Origin: Evernia prunastri
Lineage: Eukaryota > Ascomycota > Lecanoromycetes > Lecanorales > Parmeliaceae
Direction: 5' to 3'
NCBI GenBank assembly: GCA_003184365.1
Contig: NKYR01000037.1
Coordinates: forward strand, 186,001-250,000
Length of the DNA: 64,000 nt
Shown here in pieces: positions 44,232 to 55,020 of the stretch (positions are counted from its first letter, which is position 1; each line of letters starts with the position of its first letter). Both the position numbers and the translations under genes were made by a program. The notes under the pieces were generated by a model. It ran no database searches. It worked only from the letters and a program-made list of their open reading frames with translations, and had not been told where the DNA came from.

Positions 44232-47200
44232 TTAGCGTCGATCGAAAAACCAACTGCTCCTCTTCCCGCCGGGGATACCGTTCGCTTCTTGCGCCTGCAG
44301 CCCGCTCAACACAGGGATATTGGGACCTGCGCCGTTCATTTGATCGTTCGCGCCGCCTCCCCGTAACGGTTTTGCGATTCGCGACCCTGCTCCTCCGAAA
44401 TTGAAACCCATGGGGTTGTTGGAAGGTGATGATATGTTACGCGTGGAGCCGTGCTTGGCGGCTTCGAGGCGCTCTTTGACTGCCGTGAGTTGTGCTTCGA
44501 ATCTAGAGAAGTAAGGACGGTCAGCGGCCTGCTCTCTGCACTCACAGTGCTGTACGTACCTGTGGTTGGCTGCTGTCAACTTTTCTTGACTATCCTGCAG
44601 CAGCGCCTCCAAACTCATGATTCGGTCATTCCTCGCCATCAGCTTCCTCTCCGCAATCGCGACTTCTTTCTTGAGGCTTCCGTTCTGCTCAACAAGCTGT
44701 CTTTGCACATGTGTTAGCTGCTCCAGATTACGCTCCAGAAAAGCCATCTTCTTCTGCTGTGCCCGGTTGTTGGATGATCTTAGGACATTATTGTACTGCT
44801 CCCGGGTCTCGTCTAGTGAGATCTCGAGTTCCACCACACGTTCGCAACGATTTTGAAGATCTCGCATCAGTGACTTCTTCATGACGTCGAAGTCGGCAAT
44901 CTGCTGCTGAACGGTCCTGCTGGCAGCTGTCGGTTGAGTTGACCCGTTCACCCTTGGCGCACGCTGGAATTCTTCGACGCTCATCTTCAGACGATGATTC
45001 TCCTCGTCCTTTCGCGATAAGTCCTCCCGTATGTCTTTGATCATTTGAGCTTGTGTTTCCCTCCTGCTGGTGTAGAGTTCTGACAGCCTACTCTTGACCT
45101 CGTCAATGTCCGCTTCAGAGAGGTTGCGCTCCATTAAGTCTTCGTACTCCTGCTCAACAGTCGCTAGTCGCTCAACAAGGTCTCTTCTTCGGTCTCGGTC
45201 GTCACCTAGCTCGGTCGTAGCATTCGAACTCACATCCGCTTGCCGCACGACGCCTTGCGCTTCGACCAGTAGGATCCTCAATTGCTGCAGCTGTTCCGGT
45301 GCGACTTTCTCTCCCGCAGCACTGGTCTCATGCAGGGTATCGACCTGTCCAATACATCTTCGTATCTTGCTTTCGTTGTCCGAGAAAGATTCATCTCCCA
45401 TCTCAAATCCGGCCATCATCTGTGCCATTCGTTCCGCTTTCTTCCTCTCTTTTTCATCGAGGACAGCGTTCGTGTCCTTGGCGCTCATCCTTACGTCAAG
45501 CAGCTGTTGCTTGACGTCATCCAGCTCGGTGGTAAGCTCCGAGTTGGCTTCCTTTAAGCCGTCCATTGTAATGGCGGCCTCCTTACTCTCGAACGCCACT
45601 CTCTCAAGTTTCATCTTCAATTCATTGACCTCGCTGCCAAGCTTCTCATTAGATTTGCCAGTTCGAGCGCTGTTCTCCTTCAAAAACTGGAGCTCTTCCT
45701 TTGCTTCTTTCAAAGCTCGTTCTGCAGTAGATAATTGAGACTCTCTCTCAGCCACCTGATCCTGCAGCTCATTTTCTCGTCGCAGAAACTCCTCTCGTTC
45801 GTCTTTCTCGAGTACAATGCTAGGAGTAGAAGCTCGATCTCCAGCCCTCGATTCTGATCGGCTAGGTGTCTCTGACCTGCCAACTTCTTGCAATCTGGAT
45901 GGTGTGCCTGGTCTGCCAGGACGCGACTCTGCTCGAGCACCAGTTACTCCACCAGCAGCCAATGGAAGGGCCCATTTGTCCTTGGGCACACTTTCCCCGC
46001 TACGCCATGATTGGACCTCTCCTTCTAAGCTTGAGACGTAAATTTCGTAAGTCGTGACTTGGTTCTGCGCTTTCTTCAGTAGTTGCTTCAGCTCCAGTGG
46101 ACTGAGTTCAGCGTTGATCTTGGCCTTGTTCTTGATAGCCTTCGCCCTGACACCGAATCTTAGTGTACTTAGGGTCTCTTGGTCGTTATAGCTGCTTGGC
46201 GAGCAATTGATGATCAAGGTGGTTCTGGAATTTCCGCCCAACGATTCTTGTAGGATCCGAGTGAGCTTCGAGTCTCGGTATGGTATGTGTGTCGATTTAC
46301 CATCTGTGAGTGAGTTGATCACCATTCCCAGCGCGCTCAAACTCTTATTTATCTTCTTAGCTTCTTCAAGTGTCTGTCCACTGGCACCTGTCTTCCCAAC
46401 CTTTTCGCTACCAGCAAGATCGACAAGGAAGAGTTGCCCGCTTTTAGCTGACCCTGTCTCAACGTTCTTCTGGGTAATGGTGATGACAAAGATCGAGTGT
46501 GACCGTGAAGACTCCTGGTTCATGTTCGTTGCAGCCGTAGCCCGGGCCGCACCTCCTCTTCTCATGACCTCGTAGACTTCCTGGATACTTGAGACGTAGA
46601 TTTCCAACAAGCCTTTGACATATACTCCCCTACTCTTCTCCTCGTGGATTGGTAGATTGTCATTCTGAGGTGCCAATAGATCTCGGATTTTCTCCATGTA
46701 GATTTCCATGTAGCTGACCCGGACGGTGTATTCAATGTTCCCAGGACTCCGAAGGATGCTAGCAAACATCTGCTCCACTATTCGGGGTATGATTCCCCTC
46801 TGTTCCTCATCGTCTATATCAGCGCCCATCATCGTGTAGGATTTCCCCGCCCCTGTCTGCCCATAGGCAAAGACTGTGCCGTTGTAGCCATTGAGGATGT
46901 CGTCGACCGTGGAGCGGATCGAGAAGTCGAAAACGTCTGTTTGCCGTGAGTTTGTGTCGAAGACCCGGTCAAAGGTAAATGCGCCAGCTGCTTCATTAGA
47001 CTAGGTATAGCGTTAGCTCATGCCGTTCTCCCCTCTCCGAACAGGAACGGTAGCTTTAGATCATGAGCACAGATGATCTGCGTACGTTGATGCTGCATGT
47101 ATCCTCTGTCTCGAAATCTACTATTTGATCTCCTCCAGTTGCTAGCTCTGCCTTGTTCGGGGGACGAAAGCGCGCAACCACTGCGCAGAGACAATCAGCT

Positions 47201-47332
47201 CTTGTATCGGCCGACCTCTGGTTCGACTATCTGTCCGTACCTTTTATCGTGTTGCCTGCATTCGCCACGCTCCTGGGATGTCCATGTCAGTAAAGGCTAC
47301 GTCTCCGGGGTCTTCCATCTCACTTACGCCAT
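44232..47332 (-). CDS. Kinesin-1 heavy chain
   Basis: Exons 47328-47332, 47241-47272, 47086-47180, 44560-47000 and 44232-44502 total 2844 nt, giving 947 residues. This is the conventional plus-end microtubule motor for vesicle and nuclear transport in hyphae. The motor domain holds IKVVARFRPPNK, the P-loop GQTGAGKS at about 91-98, NQESSRSHS (switch I), DLAGSEKVGKTGA (switch II) and HIPYRDSKLTRILQESLGG. The neck is KNKAKINAELSPLELK, followed by a long coiled coil and a fungal-type tail ending SSWFFDRR. Exon 1 is only ATGGC. The last intron (44503-44559, 57 nt, GTACGT...CTAG) lies in an open frame; removing it restores ANHRFEAQL. Order, length and motifs match Neurospora Nkin-type kinesin. Confidence 0.95.
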
Positions 47333-48012
47333 GGCGATAGGCTGTGTCCAAAACCACAGAGATCCCTAGACTATTAAAAGCCTGTTGGCGAACCGACCAA
47401 CATATACTTCTACAGGGCACCGAGCAAGCGATGGTGTTGATGTCTCAAGACAGAGTGGAGCATTTTGGTGCAGGAGTGCCGTTTTCGGGGTGACGCGCTG
47501 ATAAACATGCACTTAGCACTAGGGTCGTTTTAACTTAAGATAAAAGCACCCCTTTTGAGGAGCAAGGTAACCACGATATCAACACTTCACTTTCTACAAC
47601 CATATCCTATATAAAACACGCCATCACATGCGTAAACAGAGAGCATGACAGAACATAATCAAAACATTTTATGATTACAATCCTTGGACCACAATTTCGG
47701 TACAGGTTCTATGCGCGCCATAGCGGTAGGCCGCATGCGATATGCAAAGAACCCGCCTGTGCATCCTCTCCTACAGACAGAGGCCCCCTGTTCACTTGTG
47801 GCGCTCGTTGTGATCCAAAGGGTGGGAGAAGCGTACGCATTTCGGGTACCGCCAACGCCTCTACACCCAGACTCCACGCTCAACCATGAGATTGGGTTAC
47901 TCATATAGACAAAGCTCTTTCGCCCCAAAGCTATCCCGATAACAAGTTACACCAGTGCGCATGCTCTTATGATGGCATGCTTGATTATGACCGAAGCTCG
48001 TGGTCAGCCTCC
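47333..48012. other. Spacer between kinesin start and RAD6 end
   Basis: It contains the kinesin promoter. No gene is seen. Confidence 0.45.
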
Positions 48013-48698
48013 CTAGTCTTCCCAGCTCTTTTCTACCGTTTCCCGAACTCGCTTCGTGTACTCGCGGCGGTTATCTTTGTATAGGTTCGATGCTTCAACG
48101 TTTGCAGGGGAGGACGTATTGGGGTCGTTGAGAAGACTAGACATGAAGTGTCAGCGTCTATACCATGCTTGCAAGCTCGCAAGACCTCTGCATGCCTTTG
48201 AATGCTTGTCAAAATCGCTGCCACATCATAGGTCGGACTCCACCTGTTCTGCAAGATATCCAAGCACAGTTCTCCCGTACCGTAGACGTTTGGGTGGAAC
48301 ATTTGGCTGATGAACTTGACGCCTGGTGGTTTGTTCGGATACTGCTCTTCAAAGTGCATGACTAGACGGAATGTTCCATCTTCGAAAGGTGTATCCGCAG
48401 GTCCTATTATCACCGCATTCCTTCGTTGATGTACGTGAGCCCACTGAGCCGCATGTTGTGTGCACAAGTAGGGATGCATACCAGGTCATGACGTTGTCGG
48501 CGATGGGAGATGCTGAGACACCAGCTGGTGGATCTGTTTGCATTCGCTGTTCAAGAGAACGGTTAGCTCAGGCACAACCCCGTTTCCACTCGTCTTTTTT
48601 GAAAGACCACCATAGCTTGCGGATGTAAGAAGACGAGACTTATTGGGGCACAGTACTTTGAAATCACGCATCAGGCGTCTGCGCGCCGGTGTGGTCAT
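48013..48698 (-). CDS. RAD6: Ubiquitin-conjugating enzyme E2 Rad6/Ubc2
   Basis: Exons 48657-48698, 48482-48546, 48196-48420 and 48013-48136 total 456 nt, giving 151 residues, the usual fungal length. Rad6 charges ubiquitin for histone H2B (with Bre1), PCNA (with Rad18) and N-end-rule substrates (with Ubr1). The N-terminus MTTPARRRLMRDFKRMQTD, the HPN triad (FHPNVYGTGELCLDIL) and catalytic Cys88 are all in place. The C-terminus is ETVEKSWED, without the long acidic tail of budding yeast. The third intron (48137-48195) fits only as GC-AG, joining SIQ to SLLNDPNTSSPAN. Confidence 0.95.
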
Positions 48699-49641
48699 TT
48701 TGAGAGGTTCGACTTTGTAATGGAAGCTTCCACTTGGGGATATGGCAAGGTCCTTTAAATCTGCTCTCAGCGTCCGGAGTGTGGTTAGTGGTTTGGAGGG
48801 TGTTGCTGTTTGGGGCGTGACCCTTCATGCGAGCTCCCGAGCAATTCGCCGCTTCGGGGAATTGACAACTTGCCGGGTTTTTGTCAAGAACGCCAAGGAT
48901 TCCGAATGCCGAACTTTCCTGGGACCCGCTAATCAAAAGTTAGAAAGCGCAGCGCCGCAGATTCCCTGAACAGTGTCGTATTTCGATATATTTTAACAAA
49001 ATCATTATCAACATCAAAACCTCCAACCAACGTATTTATATTCTAAAACATTTTCGTCTCAGTTCCTGCTAGTCTCTTACTGTCGACAAGTCAACTGTAC
49101 GAGTCGTCATTGTTGATGTAATTTATCAGCCCTCAAATCTCCGCCCCATTGCGCGTGGCGCACTGACCATCCGAAACGAGTGCCACCATGCACCATCATT
49201 TTCGTGCTGCAGAACGCCTTCAATGTGGGCCTTCCTACCATGCATCTGGGCCCTCGTAGACCATGCTCACTGCCAGGGTCCACGATGAGAATGGGAAAGA
49301 AATACGTAATGCGACCTCTGGGCAAACGCAAAACCTCGGCCTCGACGACTCTGCTGCCAAGGAAGTGTGAAGCGGATCATGAAAGTAGTTTGAACTTTGG
49401 CGAACGCCTGATCATCCATCAATCGTCTTTTCGGCCAAGGTCAAGATTAAGCCATCGGAATATCATGTATCCATTTATAATAACCACTGGGGACCCATCA
49501 AGCCTCACTGCTTTCTCCAGAAGCTGATCCGCTGTCCCGAACCCCGAGCTCTTTCCTGCCTTCAATCCTCACGATCTCATGCATGGACACCATTTCAAGC
49601 AGAGCTTGCAATTTTCAGCCCAGCCTAGCACGAGCATTAGC
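48699..49641. other. Spacer without a supported gene
   Basis: It contains the RAD6 promoter. Frames on both strands around 49107-49527 lack motifs. Confidence 0.45.
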
Positions 49642-49911
49642 ATGCGCCAAAGCAAGCAAAGAAACAATGAAGTCCCGCCCGAAACCAAGCCAGCACCAGA
49701 ACAGCAAGGAAGCGCTCGTGCAAGTCAGGGTACGTATCAATCAAGGACATTCCAATAGCATGATTTCAAAGCACTCCAAAAGCACTCAATGTCAGAAGAG
49801 ATGCAGATGGGAAAGTCAAGCGGGAAAGTTCTCCGTGATTTCAAGTATCCAGAGATGGTAGCATATACTACATGGGTATCGGCATCAAAGATCCGAAGTC
49901 CTCTTAGGTGA
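49642..49911 (+). pseudogene. Possible coding remnant with in-frame TAG
   Basis: One frame starts MRQSKQRNNEVPPETKPAPE and continues HDFKALQKHSMSEEMQMGK, then VLRDFKYPEMVAYTTWVSAS, to a TGA at 49909. It is cut once by TAG at 49756-49758. The only nearby GT-AG pair around the TAG is 29 nt, too short for an intron and out of frame. An intron from GTAGCA to TTAG could instead extend it into VKRYKAEHAREK and beyond. I do not recognise the product. Spurious coding cannot be excluded. Confidence 0.25.
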
Positions 49912-50998
49912 AGCGTTACAAGGCGGAACATGCCAGAGAAAAGGTACTACTTATAGATCCCGTTTATCACATCCGATGTCTTGGAAGCCCAGAGAGGAAA
50001 GCCACAATGCAGGAACGTACCCGTGGACCGAAATCCAGCGCAGGGGAACGAGATCTTTTACGCACTAAGTATCCATCTATCCGACCAAAAAGTCTCAAGA
50101 TCCGCATCCGACCATTTCCTACATTTCCTGCACGATAGGCAGGAACATCGTGGTCTTCATTCTCTCCATTGAAGTTCTCCTTGAACATAATTGAGGTCCA
50201 CGTCTCGGAGGTTCACTCATTTAGCGAGCCTTTGAGAAGTCGATGTCAAAGCTAGTGAATTGGTGCCAAGAAAAGTAGAGTCCGAGCCATCTCGAGCATG
50301 CAGGACTCATTACCCTGGCATCAGCATCGATTTTGTTGAACAAACCAGCAGGCCGAGACCTAGACCCTGTGCACTTGTCGATATCCGACGTCCAATCTCG
50401 GGATTGAGATTGGAATGTTTGAGTGTAGATCATCGCCCACTTGATCTTTCCTGAAGCAATTTCAGCCTACACGTGAGATCCCGAGTCTTGTTAACAAGAT
50501 AGAGCAAGGATATCGGCACCTCGCAGTTTCTCTAATAGCTAGTACCCAGCATGTTATTGCTAATATCAAGTACCGATCTAAGCTTCTTGCTATCTCGGCA
50601 GTGAGAGATCAAAGATGTCAATGCTTTAAAGTAGCTTGAAAAGAGTAGGGAGAGAAAAGAGAGAATAGTTACTTACCAAGATATCATTATTGGATTTCGA
50701 TGCCATGGTATATTGTGGGGATAAAGGAAAGGAAGGAAATAGCATTACTACCTTACACTACCAAGGTAAGGTGTTTATTGTCTTTACATACTTTTAGTGT
50801 GACATGTCAACCCATACCTTACCCAGTTACCTAAAAGGAGGTACCTGGGTACGCCGGTACGAAGCTTCCACAAGCTTTCGGACTGGCCCTTGCACTAAGT
50901 AAGCGGAGCCACGGGCCGAGGAAAGTTATTACTTAACGTACGAGGGGTAGCTTACCTTAGTCATTTTCATTAGTCAATAGAGTAAGGTAACAAGGTTG

Positions 50999-51069
<71 letters not shown>

Positions 51070-51127
51070 GGTATCTTAGTCACTCTTGGGCAGACAATTC
51101 GCTTGGTCGTATCTTACCTCTGTAGCA
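49912..51127. other. Spacer with tetranucleotide microsatellite
   Basis: No gene is supported. The right end contains the (TCAA)n tract just upstream of the DUF202 gene. Confidence 0.45.
50998..51066. repeat. (TCAA)n microsatellite
   Basis: About 17 nearly perfect tetranucleotide units end 62 bp before the DUF202 start codon, so the tract probably lies in its promoter or leader. Confidence 0.92.
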
Positions 51128-51736
51128 ATGACTACTTGGACGCACAATGTCTTCGGATGGAAATGGAAGTGGGAGATTGGGCACAACCAAGCTAGTCGCC
51201 CTCACACTCAGGCTTCAGGCACTGCAATGGAGCTAGAGGAACGCGTCACCAGCAGCAGCCAGGCCGAAGGGGAACGGACCGAGACTTCAGGAGAGAGGGT
51301 CCAAAACGCCACTGAAAGCCCCATGGATGCTGTCAAGACAAGCCATCTCAAGCGACTGCCAATTTGGTGGTCTCACAATGTTCGCTTCAATCTTGAGCAA
51401 GACGCTTTAGGGGGGGACCCCCGCGACTATCTCGCTCTGGAAAGGACCTTCCTTGCCTGGTTCAGGACTTCTCTCGCTCTTATCTCCTTGGGCGTCATCG
51501 TCACACAACTCTTCGTCCTCAAAGATGTCGACCCTAAGAGGGGGAAGATCCTTGGCGCCACATTGTCCGGCGGAGGCACCATAATCCTTCTACTAGGATG
51601 CCTTAGGTATTTCGAGCAGCAAAGGCTTCTCACAAAAGGAAAAGCGCTCTCCGGAGGCTGGCACCACCAGCTGTTAATCTTAGTGCTGTTGCTCATCCTG
51701 ATGACGCTATTTGTGATTGTAATTGTTGATAGCTAA
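51128..51736 (+). CDS. DUF202 (YidH-type) small membrane protein
   Basis: A single exon of 202 residues from the first ATG. Residues 1-80 are a hydrophilic, Ser/Glu-rich head. The DUF202 signature is RDYLALERTFLAWFRTSLALISLGVIV, whose second half is the first membrane helix. Two further helices follow (LGATLSGGGTIILLLGCL and LLILVLLLILMTLFVIVIV). In fungi such proteins are found in vacuolar or plasma membranes, and the same domain forms part of the yeast VTC complex. A free-standing copy like this has no settled function. The C-terminus ends two residues after the last helix. Confidence 0.88.
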   Translation: MTTWTHNVFGWKWKWEIGHNQASRPHTQASGTAMELEERVTSSSQAEGERTETSGERVQNATESPMDAVKTSHLKRLPIWWSHNVRFNLEQDALGGDPRDYLALERTFLAWFRTSLALISLGVIVTQLFVLKDVDPKRGKILGATLSGGGTIILLLGCLRYFEQQRLLTKGKALSGGWHHQLLILVLLLILMTLFVIVIVDS

Positions 51737-51874
51737 CGATCATTGCTTTGTCCATGCCCACAATCATGCTTCGTATTCGCTTCTATTTGGTGGGCAAGCC
51801 GCTGTCTTGTGAAAGCAGGCTGCGTACCCCCTGGCTACCAGCCGAGACCCCCAGCTCAGTGTCTAATCCCAGCT

Positions 51875-52918
51875 TCAATCCTCTCTCCACTCATTCTCCT
51901 CATCGTGAAGCCTTGATGGCTGTACCACCGGGCCACGGGGGTCTGACCCACTGGCGCCGGTTCCCTCTATCCGAGAGCTAGCGGCTTGCCCTCCACTTCC
52001 TGGTGAAAGGTCATCATGATACGCCTCCTCTATCCTTCCTCGAACATTTTCCGCATCCCCGTCACCAAAGCTCAGATCATTATCTTCACCTTCTGCGGAG
52101 GTCAGGGAGGAATGAGTAATCCAGGCGGAAGAAAGGAAGGGGTTGCGGGTTCGGTGAAGGAAGAGCATTAGCAGCTAGTAATCGTGGTAAGCTATTTATT
52201 TTCGATCAAGATGACGACAGCCTAACCTTGAGCAGAAAGGTCACGATAGCGATCAACAGAATCAACCCGCCAGTGACTTGTTCCATCTGTCGCCAGCCAC
52301 CTAGGCAACTCGTGTTTCTGCCAAAAGCTTCCACACAGGCTCTGGCTGTATGGCTTCGATCTGGAAAAGGCCACGCTCTGTCCTGCACATTGCGAAAGCC
52401 ACAGCACTGGAAGTTCTCTTGGATTCTTCGGATTGCATCTGCATTCTTGACCGAGAACAACGCGCCCCATTGACCCTCGAGACCACAAAGCAATTCGCTC
52501 GATGGAGCTAGATGTGTGAGAGCTAACGTAGCAATTGCAGTCTCGTAGATGATGAGTAGCACGAAGACAAGGATGGCAGACCACGAGAAGGAGATTTTGG
52601 CACGTGCACTGGAGCCATCTGCCCGGATGCTCAACCGTTGGGCACCACGTAGAGAAGCGCCTGTGATGACGGGTAGGATTATCGTTGCCACGGCAGTGAC
52701 TGTGGAGATAGGCAGTGAGAACGCTCGGATTCTGTACAACACAATGCTGCAAAAGTATTAGCCTACATGACGTAAATGCAGAAACGAAATCTGGACGGAC
52801 CCGCCAGTGACAACAAGTCCGATCAGGAGCTATTCTGACGTCAGCTGTGATAAATTTATCTTCTGACACAGCTCACCACAGGGACCACAAGAGAGAGAGC
52901 TCGAGTTGATGGACGCAT
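51875..52918 (-). CDS. Tetraspanin-like protein
   Basis: Exons 52877-52918, 52801-52829, 52227-52746 and 51875-52174 total 891 nt, giving 296 residues. Four membrane segments are readable: LSLVVPVLLIGLVVTGGIVL, ISTVTAVATIILPVITGA, WSAILVFVLLIIYETAIATL and the last, TGGLILLIAIVTFLLKLLML. The large extracellular loop between helices 3 and 4 contains the CCG motif (FQCCGFRN) and two further Cys (ARACVEAF and TSCLGGW). That is the four-Cys tetraspanin pattern. The C-terminal cytosolic tail of about 95 residues is acidic and Ser/Gly-rich. Fungal tetraspanins (Pls1, Tsp2/3 type) organise membrane domains, and Pls1 is needed for appressorial penetration. Which subclass this belongs to is not decided here. 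Confidence 0.85.
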
Positions 52919-53994
52919 CTTTAGCCTCTTCCTTCTTTCAGTAGCACTTACGATTTCCCTTCGATCTCGAGTGGTTTGTTTGTGAGCGTTAATGGTTTGC
53001 GGAGAAGGCGAAATTGATGAGAAAGAAATGAAGCAAGGATAGAATGTGTGATGAGGGAGCTGATCGCTAGATGTCTGATTCGATACTAATCCATGCGGCT
53101 TTCCGCTGCACGTCGGGCTATCGATGTTGCGGGCAATCAGCTGGCCTTATTCTATCTACTAAGCCGTACTCGTGCAGCCCAAGTTTGAATCAGGAGCCAA
53201 TCAGGTCGAAGCAGTCTCGAAACTACCATGCAACTCGCCTCGCGATTCGATAAGAATATTCTGGACTTGTGGAAAGAGGATGTCTCCATATTATGAACTC
53301 AGTGTAGCAATAATTCAAGTCGGTATGTCTGTCTCCAATTGATGAACAACCTGGACGTGATGTGAATAACCTACATGATTGTCTAGGCCCATGCACATCC
53401 TGATTTGATATGTGAGATCGAAGCTCGGCCGCACAAGTATCAGTACTTTGGCCAACCGTAAGTGAGTCAATAGCTGGAAGACACATCCACATGATGACAG
53501 TATTCAAAGCCGTGATGCATCAAGCGGAGATAACGAACAATTCGAGAAACCAAGGAGAACCCCGGGTACGATCGTTGAGGGGCGTACTGTACCATTTGCC
53601 ACCATGAAGATGTTCCACAATCAAGGATTCCACGCTGTCCCCTAATTGATCGCCACCTTCTGAGGGCTTGTGTACAACAGTCAGGGCACAATTCCCTCTC
53701 ACTTGCAAATCACGAGGAGATAGGGGTTGAGAGAACATCTGCTACGAATCCTAAACGTCAATAGGTTCTACGCTTGCAAGTGGAGATGTCGCAAACCCGG
53801 CGCCTGCGCCAATATATGCGTCTCCCTATCCGGAAATAGCAGTGCTTATCGCTAATCGCATGTATATTTGACTTCTCCGCAGGCCCCTACTATATATGGG
53901 CTCCGTCTGCAGTCCCTGCATCTGATCTTTACTGTTACCATGCGAAAACAGACTGCCGTTCGAAGGGCCACAACTGCGCAGTATTCCTACCACC
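52919..53994. other. Divergent spacer tetraspanin/secreted protein
   Basis: No gene is supported. TATATATGG near 53891-53899 could be the TATA box of the secreted-protein gene. Confidence 0.45.
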
Positions 53995-54561
53995 ATGCAG
54001 AAATTACTTCCATTCCTTGGCCTGATTGCTCACTTCACCGCCATCATATCCGCAGCCTCAACCGGGCCGCGTCCTGAAGTCTCCGCGCTCGATCCTTTGG
54101 AAAACGACATCCTCGCCGCCGGACCCAGCAACCAAACCCTCCACCTCAGCCCCCATAGCATCCAACCCCTCAACGCCTCAGACGACCTGCTAGACATCAC
54201 CTGCCGCGCCTCCGTCCCCTCGGCGCACTACGCCCGGATCGCGGTCACCGACTACTACGCCGCCGTCGACCAGATCCTGACGCGGGACGACGCCATGGTC
54301 CCGAAGCAGTGGGTGCTGGGCCGCGACCCGAGCCACCAGCTCTCGTGGACGAGCGGCACGTGCCTCCTCCTCCTGTGCGCGCGCGCGCAGACGATGACGC
54401 AGAGCATTCCCATCGTCCTCGCGGCGCACATGGCCGCGCTGGTGGTCCGGCGGTGCGTGACGGAGGCGACGGGCTATAGGGGCGGGTGGGCGCGGTTGAA
54501 TACCCCCGGGCAGCCGTATTTGATCGTGTCGGGCGTCGCGGAGGGGAGCGCTACTGCGTAA
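53995..54561 (+). CDS. Secreted Cys-containing protein (188 aa)
   Basis: A single exon. The signal peptide is MQKLLPFLGLIAHFTAIISA. The mature part has two N-glycosylation sequons (NQT, NAS) and four Cys (ITCRAS, GTCLLLLC, RRCV). Its mid-section YARIAVTDYYAAVDQIL and end GYRGGWARLNTPGQPYLIVSG look like a small folded domain. Third-position GC is very high compared with the flanks. Size, signal and Cys pattern resemble the other 188-residue secreted protein at 63 kb. The class resembles fungal secreted effector candidates, but nothing in the sequence proves such a role. Confidence 0.8.
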   Translation: MQKLLPFLGLIAHFTAIISAASTGPRPEVSALDPLENDILAAGPSNQTLHLSPHSIQPLNASDDLLDITCRASVPSAHYARIAVTDYYAAVDQILTRDDAMVPKQWVLGRDPSHQLSWTSGTCLLLLCARAQTMTQSIPIVLAAHMAALVVRRCVTEATGYRGGWARLNTPGQPYLIVSGVAEGSATA

Positions 54562-55020
54562 AGTAGATGTGAGTATGGGGTTGTTATCGAAAGCTGTGAG
54601 TTGGGTTGGTGTGTGGCGGATTGGTGAGCGTGAGGATTAGCATCGACGGATGAACTATCGTGTCTATGTTTGGAGTTGGATGCCATTATGACAAGCTCTG
54701 GTGGTGTGTTGGGTGAAAAGTTGTCTGATATCTGAAAGCAATTCGTCAAAGGTCACGCGTGCCGCAGTGAAAAGCAGGCCCTTTGTCAGTGAATAGAAAG
54801 GCACTACCGTAGATGCATAATTATGATCTGATGGCACTTGGATGCTCGCATGTTGGGGGGAAGATTGTCAGTGTTTTTTTGGTCCTTTATATGATTCCTA
54901 TAGTTCTTGAACGCCCAAGGCAGTCGACTGGCTTGTCCGCTGTCCAATTAGGAGAGCCAGATGCATTTCGAACATACATCGCCACTAGCGAGCGCGTCCA
55001 TTCTAGTCCTCAACGTCATC
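54562..55020. other. Convergent spacer
   Basis: No gene is seen. Confidence 0.45.

Noticed and set aside
44336..45738. Several overlapping frames opposite the kinesin tail
   Set aside because: They are complements of a Glu/Lys/Leu-rich coiled coil, hence Ser/Leu/Phe-rich shadows.
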